64,000 nucleotides of DNA from CBFIDE01 sp965661265 (lineage in GTDB: Bacteria > Bacteroidota > Bacteroidia > Flavobacteriales > Schleiferiaceae): the NCBI GenBank assembly GCA_965661265.1, contig CBFIDE010000001.1, positions 107,778 to 171,777 on the forward strand, in the 5' to 3' direction. Every line of letters starts with the position of its first letter. Position 1 is the first letter of the stretch. The translations under genes were made by a program, and so were the position numbers. This document shows, piece after piece, positions 1 through 7,968 of this stretch. The notes below the pieces were generated by a model. The model worked only from the letters and a program-made list of their open reading frames with translations. It was not told the DNA's origin and made no database searches.

Positions 1-79
1 TCGTCAGATTAAGGAAAAAGCGATCAGAAGACTGAAACATACTTCAAGAAGCAAGATTCTTAAAACTTACTTAGGTTAA
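1..79 (+). CDS. rpoD: RNA polymerase primary sigma factor, 3' end (partial)
   Basis: This is the last 25 codons of a gene entering from the left, read in the frame that starts at base 2 and ends with TAA at 77-79. The peptide contains RQIKEKAIRRLKHTSRSK and finishes LKTYLG, which is the end of region 4.2 of the housekeeping sigma-70 factor, the helix that contacts the upstream promoter element. A strong hairpin terminator follows within ten bases. Only the C-terminal tail is visible, but it is very characteristic of Bacteroidota RpoD. The rpoD-rpe order is, from memory, common in the phylum. Confidence 0.88.
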   Translation, partial: RQIKEKAIRRLKHTSRSKILKTYLG

Positions 80-84
80 AATTT

Positions 85-110
85 AAATCCCGCTTTAGCG
101 GGATTTTTTA
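85..110 (+). terminator. Rho-independent terminator of rpoD
   Basis: A perfect 9-bp stem (AAATCCCGC / GCGGGATTT) with loop TTTA is followed by a run of T. It lies just after the rpoD stop and before rpe, so rpe is probably transcribed from its own promoter. Confidence 0.85.
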
Positions 111-141
111 TTTCCCTTTCTTTGCATAAAATAATTCTACT

Positions 142-789
142 ATGGCCCTTATAGCTCCTTCATTACTTGCCGCTGACTTTGCTAATCTTCAAAAAGAATG
201 TGAAATGCTGAACGAAAGTTCTGCAGATTGGTTTCACATAGATGTGATGGATGGAGTATTTGTCCCGAATATTTCATTTGGAATGCCTGTAATTGACGCT
301 ATCGCTAAGCATGCTAAGAAGACTTTAGATGTGCATTTGATGATAGTGCAGCCAGAACGTTATATTCAAGAATTTAAGGACTTAGGAGCCGACATATTGA
401 GTGTGCATTATGAAGCAAGCACTCATTTGCACAGAAGCCTACAATCTATTCATCAAGCCGGAATGAAAGCTGGTGTTGCTATTAATCCACATACTCCTGT
501 TTCTCATCTTAAAGATGTGATTGAGGATATAGACTTAGTTTGTATGATGAGTGTGAATCCAGGCTTTGGAGGACAGAAATTTATTGAAAAAACTTACGAT
601 AGGGTTAAAGAACTAAAGGATATCATTAGCGCTACTAATGCCTCTACTCAAATACAGATTGATGGAGGAGTAACTGATCAAAACGCTAAGAGATTAATTG
701 ACTGCGGTGCTGATGTATTAGTGGCTGGTTCTTTTGTGTTTAAATCTGATGATCCTATTCAGACTATAGCAAACTTAAAGGCTATGTAA
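142..789 (+). CDS. rpe: Ribulose-phosphate 3-epimerase
   Basis: Cytosolic pentose phosphate pathway enzyme that interconverts ribulose 5-phosphate and xylulose 5-phosphate. The 215-residue length is normal for the family. The N-terminus IAPSLLAADF (4-13), the metal/catalytic segment HIDVMDG (32-38), the VHLMI strand near 64-68, SVNPGFGGQKF near 138-148 and the phosphate-binding IDGGV near 173 are all present and in order, as expected for this TIM barrel. The ATG at 142 puts the protein start at the family's usual position. Its 3' end overlaps the convergent acyltransferase gene by 8 bp. Confidence 0.96.
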   Translation: MALIAPSLLAADFANLQKECEMLNESSADWFHIDVMDGVFVPNISFGMPVIDAIAKHAKKTLDVHLMIVQPERYIQEFKDLGADILSVHYEASTHLHRSLQSIHQAGMKAGVAINPHTPVSHLKDVIEDIDLVCMMSVNPGFGGQKFIEKTYDRVKELKDIISATNASTQIQIDGGVTDQNAKRLIDCGADVLVAGSFVFKSDDPIQTIANLKAM

Positions 790-1732
790 GAGGAGTGAAT
801 TTCTCTAAATCTGGAAAAGATCCAATATATCTGGATGACTTTTCTAGATAAATATCTTTAACACTTACCAGAATACCCGTCTCTTCTACATCACCAAATT
901 TATTATTCAAAGATGTTCCAAAGGTTTTCATAGTAGATGAAAGTCCCATATAACTATTAATGAGTGGTGGAATGTTCTCTCCAAGACCGCGTAAAGTTCT
1001 ATTCAGCTCTGAGTATGCCGTCTTATAATCTAAACCTTCAAATCTTGTTAAGTAATTATTGAGTATATCCTGATTTACTAAAGGTTTCAGAGGGAAAACC
1101 AATTTCTCAGGATCTGGGAAATACTTACTCAAAAATGCCAATAAGGTATTTCTTGCTTCCATATTATAATCAGGATACATAGTTACTTTTCCAAAAAGGT
1201 AGTCAATGTTTGGCCCTCTGCTAATTACTGCACCTAAACCATCCCAAAGGTTGTCTAATGAGAATATAGCTTTCTTAGAACCAGACCTAGATTGATATCT
1301 TGGCTGAACAAAGCTTCTTCCTAATTCTAAAGTTTTAGGAACATAATCCTGATAGAATTTATCAGAAATATCAAATAGATGAGAAGTCGCAGAAATCATT
1401 TTTCCATTCTCATCTTTAGGAGTTAAATCACAATGTAGTAGTCTATAACCAGAAGTAAGTTCATCTGCTTCAGGATCCCAAACAACTAATTGTTCAAAAG
1501 GAACTTTTGCAGTATCATAGTCATCTATATCAACCTCCTTACCTGTTCCACCACCAGCTGCTCTAAAGCTTAATTCTCTTAATCTTCCTATTTCTAAAAG
1601 AACGTTAGGAGAATTTATATGATTCACCAAAAACAAATAGTTTCCAGCTTTCGTAGTCATTCTTAAAAATCGATCAGAATTTAATTCCTTCTTTAGAAGA
1701 CCTCTATCTACAGCGTCAATTATTCTTTTCAT
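782..1732 (-). CDS. GNAT-family N-acyltransferase, OlsB/GlsB type (aminolipid synthesis)
   Basis: A 316-residue protein of the OlsB/GlsB branch of GNAT acyltransferases. The signature LELGRSFVQPRY (135-146) and the earlier GRLRELSFR (49-57) are seen. Known members of the branch transfer a 3-hydroxy fatty acyl group to the amino group of an amino acid (ornithine for OlsB, glycine for GlsB), making the lyso form of a phosphorus-free membrane lipid. It lies 2 bp downstream of a PlsC/GlsA-type O-acyltransferase on the same strand, which would add the second acyl chain. The pair matches the glsB-glsA pair described in Bacteroides. The amino acid used here cannot be read from sequence; glycine, ornithine or a glycylserine unit are all possible in Bacteroidota. 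Confidence 0.8.
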   Translation of the reverse strand: MKRIIDAVDRGLLKKELNSDRFLRMTTKAGNYLFLVNHINSPNVLLEIGRLRELSFRAAGGGTGKEVDIDDYDTAKVPFEQLVVWDPEADELTSGYRLLHCDLTPKDENGKMISATSHLFDISDKFYQDYVPKTLELGRSFVQPRYQSRSGSKKAIFSLDNLWDGLGAVISRGPNIDYLFGKVTMYPDYNMEARNTLLAFLSKYFPDPEKLVFPLKPLVNQDILNNYLTRFEGLDYKTAYSELNRTLRGLGENIPPLINSYMGLSSTMKTFGTSLNNKFGDVEETGILVSVKDIYLEKSSRYIGSFPDLEKFTPLT

Positions 1733-1734
1733 TC

Positions 1735-2565
1735 CTAATTATTGTCTAAATTATAGACTTTAGTTCTTATTTCATCTGCCCATTCTACGGCATTCTTTGA
1801 TGAATCAAGACTTTCATATGAGATAGGCTCCCCTACTTTAAAGTTTATGTCCTTACCTCTTTGTTTAAAAAGCTCATCTGCAAGGTAGAACATTTCTAGA
1901 TTTGCTTTGATGCCTAATTTACTTCTAATTCTACTTAAATTGTAGAACCAATTTGAGTTTCTACCTTTTATGTGAACAGGTATTATATTCTTCTTATATC
2001 TTTTGGCCTTATTTACAAAACTTTTCTTCCAGTCTAAATCCTGAATTTTACCCTCTACTTTCCTAGAAACTAAACCTGCAGGAAAAACCAAAATTGCCTT
2101 ATCACTAGCGTAAGCTTCTTCAATAATCCTACTTGCCTCTCTTGCATTTGAACCATGCTTGTTCACAGGTAAGAATAGTGGCGATAAATTCTCAATACTC
2201 AGTAATATATCATTCACCAAGAAAAGCATATCCTCTCTCACTTGAGAGACTGCAACCATAAAAGCAATTCCATCTAATCCTCCCAATGGATGATTGGCCA
2301 CCAGAATAACTCCTCCTTCTGCAGGAATGTTTTCAAGGCCGTCTACCAATACTTTGGTTTCCAATTCTTCTAAGGAGGCTTTAGCAAAATCAATGCCCAC
2401 TAAATCACCTCTACGGTGCATGATATCATTGAGTTCATCTTGATGAATTATTCTTTTAATGTAGTTAAGAATGAACTGAGGCAGCCATTTAAATAGAGTT
2501 GGATTTTTAGATTGAATCACCTTCTCTATATCGACATACTTTTGCTTAAGCTTTATTGAACTCAT
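1735..2565 (-). CDS. 1-acylglycerol-phosphate-type O-acyltransferase, OlsA/GlsA type
   Basis: A 276-residue PlsC-superfamily acyltransferase, probably acting at the inner face of the cytoplasmic membrane. The active-site segment ANHPLGGLDG lies at about 90-99; the His and Asp are separated by five residues, one more than the textbook HX4D motif, a spacing I associate with the OlsA/GlsA-like branch. VFPAGLVSRK near 160-169 fits the substrate phosphate- or carboxylate-binding loop. It is the first gene of a two-gene unit with the GNAT-type N-acyltransferase 2 bp downstream, which supports a role as the O-acyltransferase of aminolipid synthesis rather than of phosphatidic acid synthesis. A general PlsC role cannot be excluded. 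Confidence 0.8.
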   Translation of the reverse strand: MSSIKLKQKYVDIEKVIQSKNPTLFKWLPQFILNYIKRIIHQDELNDIMHRRGDLVGIDFAKASLEELETKVLVDGLENIPAEGGVILVANHPLGGLDGIAFMVAVSQVREDMLFLVNDILLSIENLSPLFLPVNKHGSNAREASRIIEEAYASDKAILVFPAGLVSRKVEGKIQDLDWKKSFVNKAKRYKKNIIPVHIKGRNSNWFYNLSRIRSKLGIKANLEMFYLADELFKQRGKDINFKVGEPISYESLDSSKNAVEWADEIRTKVYNLDNN

Positions 2566-2598
2566 AAAAATATTCTTCCTTTAAAATTAAGCTTTCTA

Positions 2599-3810
2599 TT
2601 ACTCAAGACCATCTACATAGCCTTGTAAATATGTATAGCCTTCATTTAATTTTCCTTCTAAAGTAGTTTCGCTTGCTCTATCTAAAACCGTTTCAGTATC
2701 TCCGTTAAAGAAGTGATCTAAAACACTCTTGATAAACTCATTTCCAAAGTCCTCTGAAGCATCTCGAGGGAGCTCACATGGAAGATTATCAACCGCCACT
2801 ACTCCAATGCTTCCCTCTGATCCAAATTTAACTTCAGATTCCAATTGCGCATTATATCCATAGAAAGGATCAGCAATGGTACTAGGTCTTAAAGTTGGTG
2901 CAACTGGACCATCAATATCACAGCTTATGTCTCCTAACAATTGAATATTAAAATCTGGATGTTTACAATCTTCTCTTGTTAGAACAAATGGATTTTTATC
3001 AGACCAAAAATGAGCGGCTATAAAAATGTCCGCCTTTTTAGCGTAGTCTAAGAATCTAGATTCATATTGAGAAGGATCCTTTCTGAATTCAGATCTAGAA
3101 AATGCTGCGCCATCCTTCTTTCTATTATAATGTTGAACATCAATCTGAGTAAAAATAGTCTCATTAAAATCTTGTGCAATAAACTCATCAGGAAAGACCT
3201 GAGTAATCTTAAGAGTAGATAGAATCTCTAGTGCGCCCATGGCAACTTTACCAGCACCACTCAAACATATTTTAAGATCAATAGGCAAGATCACCTTGGC
3301 CAATTCACTTTCAATCTCTCTTCTATCATGACATTCATGTGCAGGTTTCAGCGAATATTTACCGCTAAGTTCACCATAAGCTCTAAAAGTATTGTAGGCA
3401 CCCACAATTCCGGCATATCGGCCAAAGCCAATTAATCTTTTACCACTAGACGCTTTAAGCATTTCATAGTCAATCAATCTTATTTTTTTCTCTAAGATTG
3501 TTCTTAAAAGATCCCTATTATAAGATTGTAATTTATAGGTATGAGAGAAGAATAAGTAGGTCTTATTGGCGATAAGCTGGTCCAAGGGAACCTCTTTTAC
3601 TCCTAATAAAACATCGCAATCTGTCAAATCAGATACCACAGGGATACCTTCATCTAAATATTCTTTATCTCTAAAGGCCCTTATATCACTAGTTTCAACG
3701 ACTAATTCTATATCAGGATACTTTTCTTTAATTAAGCGACATTGCCTAGGACTAAGAGGAACTCTCTCATCTGGTGGGACTTTCCCTTCCTTTATAATTC
3801 CAAATTTCAT
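2599..3810 (-). CDS. Lys1-like/alanine dehydrogenase-like NAD(P)-dependent oxidoreductase
   Basis: A 403-residue protein with the AlaDH/PNT-type N-terminal domain: IKEGKVPPDERVPLSP at 6-21 and FFSHTYKLQ at 87-95. It is followed by a Rossmann nucleotide-binding segment, CLSGAGKVAMGALE at about 182-195. The HTYKLQ stretch and the overall layout resemble lysine-forming saccharopine dehydrogenase (Lys1) more than classic alanine dehydrogenase. The conserved DISCDIDGPVAPT segment (near 294-306) is also Lys1-like. The substrate is not established; in Bacteroidota such proteins are usually annotated only as NAD(P)-dependent oxidoreductases. It stands 34 bp upstream (in its own direction) of the aminolipid acyltransferase pair and may be cotranscribed with it. 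Confidence 0.75.
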   Translation of the reverse strand: MKFGIIKEGKVPPDERVPLSPRQCRLIKEKYPDIELVVETSDIRAFRDKEYLDEGIPVVSDLTDCDVLLGVKEVPLDQLIANKTYLFFSHTYKLQSYNRDLLRTILEKKIRLIDYEMLKASSGKRLIGFGRYAGIVGAYNTFRAYGELSGKYSLKPAHECHDRREIESELAKVILPIDLKICLSGAGKVAMGALEILSTLKITQVFPDEFIAQDFNETIFTQIDVQHYNRKKDGAAFSRSEFRKDPSQYESRFLDYAKKADIFIAAHFWSDKNPFVLTREDCKHPDFNIQLLGDISCDIDGPVAPTLRPSTIADPFYGYNAQLESEVKFGSEGSIGVVAVDNLPCELPRDASEDFGNEFIKSVLDHFFNGDTETVLDRASETTLEGKLNEGYTYLQGYVDGLE

Positions 3811-3880
3811 TAAAATCTGTGTTATCGAATAGATTTTTGAAGCATCTATAATAAGCGCCCCAGTTTAGGATGCAAAGTAG

Positions 3881-3888
3881 TAACTTTG
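3881..3888 (+). promoter_or_regulatory. Candidate -7 box of the ssrA promoter
   Basis: TAACTTTG matches the Bacteroidota -7 consensus TAnnTTTG exactly and lies 22 bp upstream of the mature tmRNA 5' end, which would leave a short leader for 5' processing. No convincing -33 TTTG is seen at the expected distance, so this is a half match. Confidence 0.4.
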
Positions 3889-3910
3889 TCCGAGAGTTCA
3901 TTGAAATTTT

Positions 3911-4305
3911 GGGGCTGACTGGTTTTGACAGCAAGATGAATAGGATAGTAAGCATGTCGGGCTATGTAGATGTCGCCTGTCAAAAGATGCTGCAATCTAT
4001 AATAGGCGAGAATAATTTCGCACTTGCCGCTTAATCACACTGAATGTGGGTTATGCTAATCTAAGCGCTAGGCGCTAGAGCAAGTCATCCCTCTGACCCT
4101 AAGTTCGGTTGGGTTGGATCAAGGGGTGTCATTAAATCTGAACTAGTACTTAAGGAGTTATGACTTAAGTTCGAAACTAAAGTAACTAAGCTAAGAATGG
4201 GGTGTCTATACTCAGTTCTAAGTCTAAAATTCAATTATAGAATAAGCATGTAGAAAACTATGTTTATTCCTTGTTTGGACGCGGGTTCGAATCCCGCCAG
4301 CTCCA
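3911..4305 (+). ncRNA. ssrA: Transfer-messenger RNA (tmRNA)
   Basis: The one-piece tmRNA rescues ribosomes stalled on broken messages. The 5' end GGGGCTG (3911-3917) pairs with CAGCTCC near the 3' end (4298-4304, one G-T pair) to form the acceptor stem, with discriminator A at 4305. CCA is not encoded. The T arm GCGGGTTCGAATCCCGC is at 4281-4297. The tag frame GGC GAG AAT AAT TTC GCA CTT GCC GCT TAA at 4005-4034 encodes GENNFALAA, a typical Bacteroidota degradation tag. The length of 395 nt is normal. The last 16 bases and the following terminator are repeated 180 bp downstream, see the repeat entries. Confidence 0.96.
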
Positions 4306-4342
4306 CAAAAGAAAAAGTCCTGTTAGGTTTTCCTATACAGGA
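4290..4342 (+). repeat. Direct repeat copy 1: ssrA 3' end plus terminator arm (att-like)
   Basis: These 53 bases run from the T loop of tmRNA through its acceptor stem into the terminator hairpin, and are identical to 4470-4522. The offset is exactly 180 bp. Identity starts inside the T arm, which is where integrases that use ssrA normally recombine. The copy's terminator is imperfect: its 3' arm reads ACAGGATTTTC, lacking bases needed to pair fully with the 5' arm. Confidence 0.9.
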
Positions 4343-4352
4343 TTTTCTTTTT
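4309..4352 (+). terminator. Terminator of ssrA (copy 1, imperfect stem)
   Basis: AAGAAAAAGTCCTGT pairs with ACAGGATTTTCTTTTTT across a 13-nt loop, with two bases unpaired, and ends in a T run. It is the first hairpin after tmRNA and should still terminate. Confidence 0.75.
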
Positions 4353-4469
4353 TACAGAAGATCAAAGCTTGCTTTAGAGATTCTAAGAAAAAGAAATGAC
4401 AGTAGGCCATAGGCCCTAAGGACTTTTTTATGCTTGGGTAACAGAAATTTCCTTTGGGATCATTCCTAT
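4343..4469. other. Segment between the two ssrA 3'-end repeats; no gene seen
   Basis: This 127-bp stretch has no plausible coding frame and no integrase or excisionase remnant that I can recognise. A weak inverted repeat (TAGGCC ATA GGCCCTA, 4403-4418) followed by six or seven T at 4424-4429 could be an extra terminator. It is what would remain if an ssrA-integrated element had lost its cargo. Confidence 0.4.
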
Positions 4470-4522
4470 AATCCCGCCAGCTCCACAAAAGAAAAAGTCC
4501 TGTTAGGTTTTCCTATACAGGA
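4470..4522 (+). repeat. Direct repeat copy 2: ssrA 3' end plus terminator arm (att-like)
   Basis: This copy is identical to 4290-4342 over 53 bases, then diverges. It has no tmRNA body upstream: the bases before it (CATTCCTAT) do not continue the T arm, so it is a displaced 3' end and not a second gene. Confidence 0.9.
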
Positions 4523-4533
4523 CTTTTTCTTCT
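4488..4533. terminator. Perfect bidirectional terminator in repeat copy 2
   Basis: AGAAAAAGTCCTGT and ACAGGACTTTTTCT form a 14-bp perfect stem with A/T-rich flanks on both sides. It lies 26 bp past the stop of the minus-strand gene at 4559-5581 and can serve that gene too. Because this stem is perfect and copy 1 is not, copy 2 is more likely the original ssrA terminator. Confidence 0.75.
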
Positions 4534-4558
4534 CAATCAAAATTGCGTTCGGCTCTAA

Positions 4559-5581
4559 TTAAATTCTAAACCTATAATTAAGACTTGCTAAAAACTGAGT
4601 TCTAGCACCATAGAATCCTGCCTCCGTTCTTAGTTGCCATTTTTTATTAAACTGATATTGGAATCCCATGATCATATTCCAATTAGCTTTTGGACGTTTT
4701 AAGAGATCATAATTAACCGTTACATCCGGAGTTTCAATTCCATCTAGCCTATCCTGTATCTGATCTACTACTTGATCTACAATAGGTTTTTGAAGAGGGC
4801 CTAATTCATTATACCAATCATCATACCTGCCTTGAAGCTGATCTTTAACCCCTTGCAATGCGTCATCAGGAATTACTTCATTTAGATTGATACTTCCGGC
4901 GGTTTGCCCTTGAAGAAAAGTTCCGAATACTCCTACCCAAATCGCAATATTCTTTTCCGGTTCACTATAATTCACAAAGGTATGCCCCACTCTAAAAGAA
5001 GTATTTACTGCTCTTACTGGTTGATCTAATTTATCTAGATCTGCCCAAACCATATTGAAATCTGCGGATCCCCAAACAGGGCCAAAACCAGCTGCTAAAT
5101 TGGTTCCAAAACCATAGAGTGCACCTTGTAAACTAGCGGTTGTCTCAAAAGCCACCGGAGATGAAAGCACTACTCTAGTTTGCGTCCAGTTATAGCCCAG
5201 TAAGCCATAGACATTCCAGAATGGTAGAATATAAAGGTCCGGTCTCACATTAAATGTTGTCACTTCAGACTGAATATCACTGAATTCAATGAGTCCTGAA
5301 AAGTCTACCATCTCAGAATTATTAATACCAATGTCAATAGCATCAATAATCATCTCTTGTCTGGCTGCCACATAATTGACCATCACCCCTGCAGGGTATG
5401 GAATATCAAAACCCTTTTTATAAACTTGCTCTCCCCAGATTGGAAAAGTATAAGGGTAGTCCATTTCTTTTAGGCTATCTATATATTCTTTATATTCCGG
5501 ACGAGTGGCTTTAATAGAAGCGTTCTGGCCAAAAGAATTTAAAGAAATAGCTAGTAAGCAAAGGATAATTAATCTTTTCAT
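4559..5581 (-). CDS. Secreted outer membrane protein of unknown function
   Basis: I do not recognise this 340-residue protein. It has a clear signal peptide (residues 1-19, ending SFGQ). After that come many alternating hydrophobic/polar segments rich in Gly, Trp, Phe and Tyr (for example LYILPFWNVYGLLGYNWTQ and LGYNW/AGFGPVWGSADFN), and a last strand FLASLNYRFRI ending in an aromatic-containing terminus. This is the pattern of a small outer membrane beta-barrel. A central segment (about 225-290) is charged and Gln/Asp-rich, likely a periplasmic or surface loop. It is transcribed alone, with a bidirectional terminator downstream. The function is unknown. Confidence 0.75.
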   Translation of the reverse strand: MKRLIILCLLAISLNSFGQNASIKATRPEYKEYIDSLKEMDYPYTFPIWGEQVYKKGFDIPYPAGVMVNYVAARQEMIIDAIDIGINNSEMVDFSGLIEFSDIQSEVTTFNVRPDLYILPFWNVYGLLGYNWTQTRVVLSSPVAFETTASLQGALYGFGTNLAAGFGPVWGSADFNMVWADLDKLDQPVRAVNTSFRVGHTFVNYSEPEKNIAIWVGVFGTFLQGQTAGSINLNEVIPDDALQGVKDQLQGRYDDWYNELGPLQKPIVDQVVDQIQDRLDGIETPDVTVNYDLLKRPKANWNMIMGFQYQFNKKWQLRTEAGFYGARTQFLASLNYRFRI

Positions 5582-5773
5582 ATATCCAGTTTATTGGGTT
5601 GTGTTTAAGCTAAGATATTATTTTTTTGATCCTAATACCATAGTATCACCGGACTTAATAAAATTCATAAGATTGCCCTTTTTAGCATACAGGCTCATTT
5701 GCCAAGGTAAAAATCTAATTAACCCTAGCTTAAATATTATATTATTATCAAATTGCATCTTCAAATAAAATTT

Positions 5774-6838
5774 ATGAAAAGCGCATTATTTAACCTTTGC
5801 CTTGCGGCGATTTTTCTAAGCAGTTGCTCTAGCAATACTGAGCCTAAGAAAGCTCAAAAAATAGAAACATCTTCAAAGAAGGACTCTATATCTATGGTTT
5901 ATATACCTGCAGGAAAGTTTGTAATGGGTAGTGTAAATTCTGCTGCCGAAAGACATGAAGGGCCAGAAATAGAAGTAGAAATGCCCGCTTTTTGGATTGA
6001 TAAGACAGAAGTAACTAATGCTCAATATAGAGCCTTTGTAGAAGCTACAGGATATATCACCGTAGCTGAGAGAGATATAGATTGGGAAGAAATCTCTAAG
6101 GAAGTAGCTCCTGGAACGCCAAGGCCTCATGACAGTATTTTGGCAGCAGGAAGTTTAGTTTTTACTCCTACCGATAAAGCTGTTCCATTAGAAGATTATT
6201 CGCAATGGTGGAGATGGGTAGTTGGTGCCAATTGGAGACATCCAGAGGGACCGAATAGTGATATTAAGGATAAAGATAATTATCCTGTAGTTCATATTGC
6301 CTTTGAAGATGCTTTGGCTTATGCCGATTGGATTGGCAAGAGCTTGCCAACAGAAGCACAATGGGAATATGCCGGGCGAGCAAAAACACAGGTAAGCAAT
6401 TATAGTTGGGGAAATGAATTAACTCCAAATGGTCAATATTTGGCCAATTTTTTTCAGGGAGAATTCCCTTATAGCAATACAGGAGCCGATGGATTTATAG
6501 GAGCCGCACCAGTTATGAGTTATGCTGCAGATCAATATGGCCTTTATGATATGATAGGAAATGTTTGGGAATGGACCTTAGATAAGTATAGACCAGACAC
6601 CTACGCTCAAAGAGTATCAAAAGGCGGCGCCAGAGGATGCTATAATCCTGCAGGTCCATCAAAAAGTTACGATCCAATGGATCCTTATGCCACAGATAAA
6701 AGAGTTGTTAAGGGTGGCTCTTTCTTATGCAGCGAGCAGTATTGCTCTAACTATAGACCAAGCTCTAGAATGGCTACTAGTACAGACTCTGGACAAAATC
6801 ATTTAGGTTTTAGATGTATCAAGAAAGTTAAAAATTAA
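5774..6838 (+). CDS. Formylglycine-generating-enzyme (SUMF1/FGE) family lipoprotein
   Basis: A 354-residue FGE-sulfatase domain protein with a lipoprotein signal (FLSSC, Cys18), so it should be anchored outside the cytoplasmic membrane. The domain starts at MVYIPAGKFVMGS (41-53); PTEAQWEYAGR, GLYDMIGNVWEWT and the ending GGSFLCSEQYC...HLGFRC follow. Cys319 and Cys324 are spaced as the active-site pair of true FGE, which oxidises a sulfatase cysteine to formylglycine. This differs from GldJ/GldK-type structural relatives that lack the pair. The in-frame codons upstream (from 5753) are not a signal peptide, so ATG 5774 is chosen. No sulfatase is present in the window. The gene is monocistronic and converges on the AI-2E permease with 4 bp of overlap. 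Confidence 0.85.
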   Translation: MKSALFNLCLAAIFLSSCSSNTEPKKAQKIETSSKKDSISMVYIPAGKFVMGSVNSAAERHEGPEIEVEMPAFWIDKTEVTNAQYRAFVEATGYITVAERDIDWEEISKEVAPGTPRPHDSILAAGSLVFTPTDKAVPLEDYSQWWRWVVGANWRHPEGPNSDIKDKDNYPVVHIAFEDALAYADWIGKSLPTEAQWEYAGRAKTQVSNYSWGNELTPNGQYLANFFQGEFPYSNTGADGFIGAAPVMSYAADQYGLYDMIGNVWEWTLDKYRPDTYAQRVSKGGARGCYNPAGPSKSYDPMDPYATDKRVVKGGSFLCSEQYCSNYRPSSRMATSTDSGQNHLGFRCIKKVKN

Positions 6839-7968
6839 GCTTCTGGCTCTTCATTTACAACCTCTTCTTTCATCTCAACAGCACCATCTGTATTAGTTTC
6901 TGCAGCAAGCTTATCCTCCTTGCTTGAAACTGTATCGGCAGTAAGCCATAAGTAATAAGACTGATAACCAATTGCCATTACCGTAGAGCCCACAAAGAGG
7001 CCTATGATTCCATGAAGCATTAAACCACCCAAGGCGCCGATTAATATGACCAGCATTGGCACTTGCGATCCTCTTCCTAAAAGCATTGGTTTAAGGATAT
7101 TGTCTACAAGGCCTACCAAGAATAAGTACACACTTAAAACTACAGCAGCTGTTGTTGACATTGTTGAGAACGCATAAATCATGATCGGTATAAAAATCAA
7201 TAAAGGAGGCAATTGAATAATGGCCACTATGAGCACCAAAATGGCTAATAAACCTGCACCTGGAATACCTCCGATTGCCAGTCCGGCGAAAGCCAAAATA
7301 GCTTGGATAGCACTCACTAAAAGGATTCCTTGTACCACAGACCTGATGGTATCCCTAGAAAGTTTTACATAATCAGCGCCCATTTCAGGACCGATAACCT
7401 TATTAAAGAATCCATTGGCTACATTAAATCCTGACTTAGCATTGACCATCATTGCCAGGGCCACCAATACAGCAAATAAAGAAAATGCAATTTGCAGAAC
7501 AAGGTCTAGACTGCTACTTAAAAACCATTTCAAACCTTTGGCTATAGGTTCAGAATTATCTTGAATAAAGCCTTGTGCATCCTTAGAAGCAGACTCCCAT
7601 AAGCTATAGACCTTCTCACCTATTAACGGAATTTTCTGCACTCTTTCATTAGGGTCTGGAATATGTAAATCACCCTTTTTTATAATCTTGATTAGATCAG
7701 TGCCAGATTCTATGGCAGAATCAACAATCCAATAAGACGGAAAGGCCAAAACGACAGAAAATAAAACTCCAATAACGACTGCCGAAAGGACAGTACGGCC
7801 TTTAAAAAGTTTAGTAATTTTTTGAAATAAAGGATAAAAAGCTACCGCCAAAATGATTGCCCATACTAGAATAATAAGGAATGGTTGCGCAATTAAGAAG
7901 CACCAAGTGGTGATTAAGATCACCATCATAATTCTAATAAATGTATCTAGCGGCTTGATCTGATTCAT
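6835..7968 (-). CDS. AI-2E family transporter (YdiK/PerM-like permease)
   Basis: A 377-residue integral membrane protein. Hydrophobic segments lie near residues 14-60 (two to three helices), 140-170, then a dense block from about 200 to 350 containing GGIPGAGLLAILVLIVAIIQ and the conserved DNILKPMLLGRGSQVPMLVI. The latter is typical of the AI-2E exporter/PerM family. The N-terminal pair of helices, a soluble periplasmic segment and the C-terminal helix block match the family layout. Substrates vary or are unknown; autoinducer-2 export is only one proposal. ATG at 7968 (MNQIKPLDTF) is preferred over an upstream start because the upstream codons look non-coding. The acidic C-terminal tail (EMKEEVVNEEPEA) is cytoplasmic. 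Confidence 0.88.
   Translation of the reverse strand: MNQIKPLDTFIRIMMVILITTWCFLIAQPFLIILVWAIILAVAFYPLFQKITKLFKGRTVLSAVVIGVLFSVVLAFPSYWIVDSAIESGTDLIKIIKKGDLHIPDPNERVQKIPLIGEKVYSLWESASKDAQGFIQDNSEPIAKGLKWFLSSSLDLVLQIAFSLFAVLVALAMMVNAKSGFNVANGFFNKVIGPEMGADYVKLSRDTIRSVVQGILLVSAIQAILAFAGLAIGGIPGAGLLAILVLIVAIIQLPPLLIFIPIMIYAFSTMSTTAAVVLSVYLFLVGLVDNILKPMLLGRGSQVPMLVILIGALGGLMLHGIIGLFVGSTVMAIGYQSYYLWLTADTVSSKEDKLAAETNTDGAVEMKEEVVNEEPEA

Noticed and set aside
3767..3955. A 62-codon minus-strand reading frame running across the end of the Lys1-like gene and the ssrA promoter.
   Set aside because: It overlaps the ssrA promoter and 5' end and the N-terminus of a well-supported gene, has no family match and unlikely composition.
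4470..4522. A second tmRNA or tRNA gene at the distal repeat.
   Set aside because: Only the acceptor 3' strand and part of the T arm are present, with no 5' partner strand or tag frame.
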